Origin: Spirochaetaceae bacterium
Lineage (GTDB): Bacteria > Spirochaetota > Spirochaetia > SZUA-6 > Bin103
Length of the DNA: 9,256 nucleotides
Direction: 5' to 3'
Assembly (NCBI GenBank): GCA_026710565.1
Contig: JAPOQV010000011.1
Coordinates: 1 to 9,256, forward strand
Position 1 is the stretch's first letter. The number at the start of each line of letters is the position of its first letter. The notes below the pieces were generated by a model. That model had not been told where the DNA came from, ran no database searches, and saw nothing but the letters and a program-made list of their open reading frames with translations. The translations under genes and the position numbers were made by a program. Below, one piece after another: positions 5,375-9,256 of this stretch.

Positions 5375-7478
5375 GATCACGGCGGCGGACGCGGAAGCCG
5401 TCGGCGATCATCGTGCCCTCGTCGATGACGAAGCCGGCGCCGCCGCTCCGGTAGCGGTCGTCATGCACTTCGAGCAGGGGGGCGCCGTCCACGGCGAGCG
5501 ACAGGCGGTCGCTGGTGGCGGCGAAGCGCACGGCGTACAGGCGCTCCATCTCGTAGGGAAAGGCGGTATGCGCAAGGGTGTGCACGGTGCCGTGCTGCCG
5601 GGCGACGATGGCGATCCGGTCTCCCCCTGAGAACAGGGCGGCGTAGTAACACCGCAGGCCGCGGGCGCGCAGCACCGGGCCGCCTGAGCGGTGCAGGCTG
5701 AAGCGGAGCCCGGTTTCCACAGCGTAGTCGCGCCACGCGCGCGTGCCGAGCGTCACCAGGCCGTTCTCGCCGCTGTGCGAGATGCAGTAGGTGAGCTCGA
5801 AGTCGGGCGCGAACTCGCGCGCCGCGCTCACCCAGGCGCGCATCCAGTGGGGCCGCAGGTTCCAGATCGAGGACATCAGCATGCCGCGCTGCCGGAAGTC
5901 GTCCGGGGCGCCGTCCCAGTCCACGCTCAGCAGCCTCAGGCGGCCGTCCAGCGGGGTCTGCGCTCCGGAAGGCGCCGTCAACTCCAGGCCGAGACGGAAC
6001 AGCGGCATGCCGCCGTTCGCGGGCACCCGCCAGCGCAGCGTGTTGGCGCCCGGGCGCAGCGGCCGCGCCGGCGAACGCAGCTCCTGCACGCGGTCGGCGT
6101 CGTCGTAGGAGAGCGCATACAGGGCGGCGTTCGGAAGCGGGGCGACGTCAGGGTCCGGGGCCTGCACGCGCGCCACCACCTCCTGCGTGGCGTAAAGCGT
6201 GGGGCTGGCATGGGTCGAGAAGTTGTCGGCCACCTCGTCGAAGTCCAGGAAGACCGGCGTGGAGACGCGGGCGGCGGCCGGCGCGGCGAGGTCGCGGTAG
6301 TGCAGCAGGACGCCCGGGCCATCGCAGCCTGACGCGCTCACCGGCGCCGCATCCGTCGGCGCGTGGGGACAGGGTACGAACCCTTGCCGGGCGCCCGGCA
6401 TCTCGAACGCGAACCGGGGCTGCGGCGCCGGCGCCCGGTCCCCCTGAAAGTCCGCGCCGGCGCGCAGGATGCGGCGGGTCTCCAGCACGGCGTCGCTCAC
6501 GCAGCGGCCGCCCTCCGCGGTGACCACCAGCAGGCGGTCGGCGACCGGCTCGCGCAGGTCGGCGGGGATCGCCGCCAATCCCAGCAGCACGCCGTTCAGG
6601 CAGCCGACGCTGCCGGCGTTGCAGTCGGTGTCCCAGCCGGCGGAGGCGGCGATGGTCACGGCGCGGCGGAAGTCGTCGCCGCCGAGCAGCAGGGCGGCCA
6701 GCACCATCGCGTGGTTGGTCTGTATCGGGCACGGCCCGGCGAAGACGCCGTAGCCGTAGCGGGGATCCAGCCACTCCCGGACCCGGCGCCAGTCATCCTC
6801 GCGGGCGCAGATGCCGCGCACGTCGTCCAGCAGCCGGCGGAGCGGGTCGCCCGTCACGAACGGCTGCGCTGCCTCCAGCAACGCGTCCAGCGAGCGGCGC
6901 TCGAAAGCCAGCGCCTGCAGCGCCCCAAGGTAGGCGGCGCAGTCGAGCGCCATCCCGTCGTGGCTCACCGAGGCCGCCTTGCGGATCAGCGCGGCGGCCT
7001 GCTCCGGGTCGCCGGGCGACATCAGCGCCAGCGGATCGGTGAAGATCTGGGCGCCTATCTGGGTGGAGAGCATCGCCCCGTTGACGGCGCGGCTTCCGCT
7101 TCGCGGGGCACGGTAGCCGGCCTTCAGGCGCAGATAGGCCGTGTGCTCGGTGGAGCGGCCGAGTCCGCCCCACCAGAGGATGGTCCGGTCCTCGATGATC
7201 GTGTTGAGCCAAGTGTCGCCGAAGTCCGCCGCCGTGACCTCGCCATCGCCAGGCTCCTCCAGGGCGCGGAAGAAGCCGAAGCTGCCGGACAGGTCGTCGT
7301 CGGCGACCACCAGCGGCTGCCCGAGCGGCTCGTGCACGTAGCGGTCGACCTCGCCGAAGCGCTCGCGGATCGCGTCCAACGCCCATCCCTCGACCGGCCG
7401 GCCCAGGTAGACGCCGATCATCTTGCCGAGCACGCCGGCGTAGGTCGCCTCGGCGACGCGCCGTTCGTCAGCCCTCAC
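5349..7478 (-). CDS. ADP-ribosylglycohydrolase-fold protein with two C-terminal beta-sandwich domains
   Basis: 709 residues, about twice a simple ADP-ribosylglycohydrolase. The N-terminal domain (about 8-345) opens with ATYAGVLGKMIGVYLGRPVEG (family 'GallGkaiGdalGapvEg'). It has an acidic ADDDLSGS (59-66) in place of the GDDT metal motif and SAGWDTDCNAGSVGCLNG (279-296), the second metal-binding D-T-D block. These enzymes use two magnesium ions to cleave N- or O-ribosyl bonds. Residues about 385-545 look like a carbohydrate-binding jelly roll (LRPGANTLRWRVP, PLFRLGLELT). Residues about 546-700 look like a LamG/concanavalin-type domain, ending GGAGFVIDEGTMIADGFRV. No signal peptide is visible, so it is probably cytoplasmic. 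The GTG start overlaps the stop of the upstream paralogue (GTGA), suggesting translational coupling. The substrate is unknown; the sandwich domains favour a sugar-containing molecule over a protein, which is inference. Confidence 0.88.
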   Translation of the reverse strand: MRADERRVAEATYAGVLGKMIGVYLGRPVEGWALDAIRERFGEVDRYVHEPLGQPLVVADDDLSGSFGFFRALEEPGDGEVTAADFGDTWLNTIIEDRTILWWGGLGRSTEHTAYLRLKAGYRAPRSGSRAVNGAMLSTQIGAQIFTDPLALMSPGDPEQAAALIRKAASVSHDGMALDCAAYLGALQALAFERRSLDALLEAAQPFVTGDPLRRLLDDVRGICAREDDWRRVREWLDPRYGYGVFAGPCPIQTNHAMVLAALLLGGDDFRRAVTIAASAGWDTDCNAGSVGCLNGVLLGLAAIPADLREPVADRLLVVTAEGGRCVSDAVLETRRILRAGADFQGDRAPAPQPRFAFEMPGARQGFVPCPHAPTDAAPVSASGCDGPGVLLHYRDLAAPAAARVSTPVFLDFDEVADNFSTHASPTLYATQEVVARVQAPDPDVAPLPNAALYALSYDDADRVQELRSPARPLRPGANTLRWRVPANGGMPLFRLGLELTAPSGAQTPLDGRLRLLSVDWDGAPDDFRQRGMLMSSIWNLRPHWMRAWVSAAREFAPDFELTYCISHSGENGLVTLGTRAWRDYAVETGLRFSLHRSGGPVLRARGLRCYYAALFSGGDRIAIVARQHGTVHTLAHTAFPYEMERLYAVRFAATSDRLSLAVDGAPLLEVHDDRYRSGGAGFVIDEGTMIADGFRVRRRDLKRLSAQR
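6588..6642 (-). repeat. 55-base direct repeat, copy in the downstream paralogue
   Basis: Matches 8741-8795 at 53 of 55 bases. It encodes the D-T-D metal-site region of the ADP-ribosylglycohydrolase domain and is a remnant of tandem duplication kept by selection or gene conversion. Confidence 0.8.
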
Positions 7479-9256
7479 GGCCCGTCACCGCCGTCGCGCG
7501 CCGCCCGCTCCACCCGCTCCACCCGGAATCCGCGCGCCAGGAAGCCGCCCTCCTCAACCAGGAAACCGGCGCCGCCGCTCGCGTACTCGCCGTCCCGCGC
7601 GGTCAGCAGCGCGCGGCCCGCGACCGCGAAGCGCAGCTCTTCGCCCGCCACGGTCAGGGCCACCTCCAGGGGATCGTCGTGCGGCCCATCGCACGGACAG
7701 CGGGCCAGCACCTCCACCGTCCCGTCGCGGCGCTTGAGCAGCCGCGCCTCGCCGGCGGACAGCACCGCGGCGTAGTAGCGGCGATGGCCGCGCGCCCGCG
7801 CCACCAGCCCCGCCGTGCGCTGATGCACGAGGGTCAACTCCGAGCTCACGGTGTAGTCGTCCCAGTCGCGCGTGCCGATGGTGAGCACGCCGTTGTCGTC
7901 CGGATGGGAGATCGAGAAGGTCGTCGTGTAGTCCGGGGCCAGGTTCCGGGCCGAGCTGAGGAACGCCTTCAGCCACGGCGTGCTGGTCGTCCACGGCGTC
8001 AGATCGGGGGACAGCTCGTCTGCCCGCCCCATCACCAGGCGCTCCGGCGCGCCGTGCCAGTCGAGGTTGCGGAGGGTCACCTCGCCGTCCAGCCGCTGCG
8101 GCGCGGTCAGCTCGATGCCCAGCTCGTAGATCGGCAGCCCATCGCAGCCCGGCACCTGCCAGCGCAGCCGGTTCGCGCCCGGCTGCAACGCGACAGGTTC
8201 CCCGTAGCGGGTGTCCAGCGAGCCGTTGCCCCGGTAGTGTCGGCCGCCACTGTAGTGGCGGACGAAGAAGCGCCAGCTCGGCTGCGGCCCGGTGCCGCAC
8301 TCGACCAGCGCCCGCAGGGTCTGCGTGCCATACAGGGTCGGACTGGCCAGCACCTCGAAGTAGCTGGTGTCGCGCACGCCGCTCGGCTCGGGAGCGAAGC
8401 AGGTCTGCACGCGCACCCCCCCGTAGCGGCCCGGCGCCAGCCGCCGGTAGGAGATCCGCAGCCCGCCGCCGTCGTTGCGCAACCCGGTGACCGCCTGCAG
8501 GTGGTGCGGCTCGCGGTCGACCTGAAAGCCCTGCACGGAACCGGGGAACTCGAAGCCGAAGCGCGGCTGCCGCGCCGGCTGCTCCTCGCCGCGCAGGGCG
8601 GCCGCCGCCCGCAGGATCCGCCGCGTCTCCAGCACGGCGTCGGTCACGCACTCGCCGCCGTCGGCGCTCACCGCGTACAGGCGGTCGGCGACCGGCGCGC
8701 GCAGGTCCACGCCTGCCGACAGCGCCGCCAGCCCGAGCCGCACGCCGTTCAGGCAGCCGACGTTGCCGGCGTTGCAGTCCGTGTCCCAGCCGGCGCTCGC
8801 CGCGATGGTCAGGCTGCGCTGGAAATCCCCTCCGCCGGTCAGCAGCGCCATCAGCACCGACAGGTGGTTGGTCACCATCGGACAGTTGCCGGGGTAGCGG
8901 TGGTAGCCGTGCTCGCGCCCGATCCAGTCGCGCACCTCCCGCCAGTCGCCCGCCGCCGCGCAGCGGTCGCGCACCGCCGCCACCAGCCCGCGCAGCGTCG
9001 CGTTCCCGACGAAGCCCAAGCCCTGCTCCAGCAGGCGCCCGGCGTCCGCCTCCTCGAAGGCCAGCGCCTCCAGCACCGCCAGGAGCTCCGCGCAGTCGAC
9101 GGCGATGCCGTCATGGCTGACCGAGGCGGCGGCACGCGCCAGCCGCGCGGCCCGCTCCGGCGCTCCGGGATGGGCCAGCGCCCCCCCGTCGGCGAAGATC
9201 TGCGCGCCGATCTGCTCGGCCATCGCGCGGCCGTTCAGGGCGATCGAGCCGCTCGC
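7475..9256 (-). CDS. second ADP-ribosylglycohydrolase-fold/beta-sandwich protein (5' end cut by window)
   Basis: 593 residues are visible; the frame is open to the window edge. Its first visible residues (ASGSIALNGRAMAEQIGAQIF) align with residues ~127-146 of the downstream paralogue, so about 125 N-terminal residues, including the acidic first metal motif, are missing. An ATG at 9223 is internal by this alignment and is not the start. The D-T-D block is intact (SAGWDTDCNAGNVGCLNG). The two C-terminal sandwich domains are also shared: LQPGANRLRWQVP with PIYELGIELT, then a LamG-like domain ending GGAGFLVEEGGFLARGFRVERV. The domain order is collinear with the paralogue, so this is a tandem duplication that has diverged. 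The stop overlaps the GTG start of the next gene. The middle domain differs most (a Tyr/Gly-rich HYSGGRHYRGNGS loop), which may mean a different ligand. Cellular location cannot be judged without the N-terminus. Confidence 0.88.
   Translation of the reverse strand, partial: ASGSIALNGRAMAEQIGAQIFADGGALAHPGAPERAARLARAAASVSHDGIAVDCAELLAVLEALAFEEADAGRLLEQGLGFVGNATLRGLVAAVRDRCAAAGDWREVRDWIGREHGYHRYPGNCPMVTNHLSVLMALLTGGGDFQRSLTIAASAGWDTDCNAGNVGCLNGVRLGLAALSAGVDLRAPVADRLYAVSADGGECVTDAVLETRRILRAAAALRGEEQPARQPRFGFEFPGSVQGFQVDREPHHLQAVTGLRNDGGGLRISYRRLAPGRYGGVRVQTCFAPEPSGVRDTSYFEVLASPTLYGTQTLRALVECGTGPQPSWRFFVRHYSGGRHYRGNGSLDTRYGEPVALQPGANRLRWQVPGCDGLPIYELGIELTAPQRLDGEVTLRNLDWHGAPERLVMGRADELSPDLTPWTTSTPWLKAFLSSARNLAPDYTTTFSISHPDDNGVLTIGTRDWDDYTVSSELTLVHQRTAGLVARARGHRRYYAAVLSAGEARLLKRRDGTVEVLARCPCDGPHDDPLEVALTVAGEELRFAVAGRALLTARDGEYASGGAGFLVEEGGFLARGFRVERVERAARDGGDGP
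8741..8795 (-). repeat. 55-base direct repeat, copy in the upstream paralogue
   Basis: Partner of 6588-6642; the two differ at two bases. It lies over the D-T-D metal-binding codons (W-D-T-D at about 8777-8788). Confidence 0.8.

Noticed and set aside
6363..7775. 470-residue plus-strand open frame
   Set aside because: Antisense to the two ADP-ribosylglycohydrolase genes; low-complexity shadow.
1..9256. CRISPR array, tRNA or rRNA genes, insertion sequences, attachment sites
   Set aside because: No regularly spaced repeats, cloverleaf, rRNA-like stretch, transposase or paired terminal repeats were seen on reading both strands.

Overview
The window is a gene-dense, very GC-rich piece of a bacterial chromosome. 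One 60-base line in the ADP-ribosylglycohydrolase gene (6601-6660) counts 45 G+C, against 34 in a line of the toxin-antitoxin module (5161-5220). No phylum marker is present. The mix of an MnmE GTPase, a two-cluster QueG, a Uma2-type nuclease and multi-domain ADP-ribosylglycohydrolases would suit an uncultured high-GC spirochaete, planctomycete or chloroflexus-like bacterium, but that is only a guess. Both ends cut through genes. The first bases are a run of nine C and look like the edge of an assembled contig.

Left part (1-2950, minus strand): a likely operon read right to left. A cupin protein has a good promoter and ribosome binding site. It is followed by a small cysteine-containing protein that may be a divergent IscU/NifU-type Fe-S scaffold, then queG (last step of queuosine synthesis), then mnmE (uridine-34 modification GTPase, 3' part missing). 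queG and mnmE overlap by four bases (ATGA), and both products act on wobble position 34 of tRNA.

Middle (3029-4715): a minus-strand Uma2-family nuclease-like gene diverges from a plus-strand pair, an A-type Fe-S carrier (IscA/ErpA/HesB family) and an unrecognised 73-residue protein. The roughly 110-base divergent gap holds a possible leaderless promoter and a short palindrome.

Toxin-antitoxin module (about 4743-5374, plus strand): a HigB-like (RelE superfamily, HI1419 type) toxin followed by a HigA-like (HI1420 type) helix-turn-helix antitoxin, lower in GC than its surroundings. The toxin has no ATG, GTG or TTG at its expected start, where ACG stands instead. A promoter and a perfect small inverted repeat lie just upstream. 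The antitoxin overlaps the convergent next gene tail to tail by 26 bases.

Right part (5349-9256, minus strand): two tandem, translationally coupled paralogues (GTGA overlap). Each has an N-terminal ADP-ribosylglycohydrolase-fold domain followed by two predicted beta-sandwich domains, one carbohydrate-binding-like and one LamG/concanavalin-like. The upstream copy is cut by the window edge. This unusual pair is the best candidate for an undescribed system. The architecture suggests hydrolysis of a ribosyl or other glycosidic bond in a carbohydrate-containing substrate, but the substrate cannot be read from the sequence.
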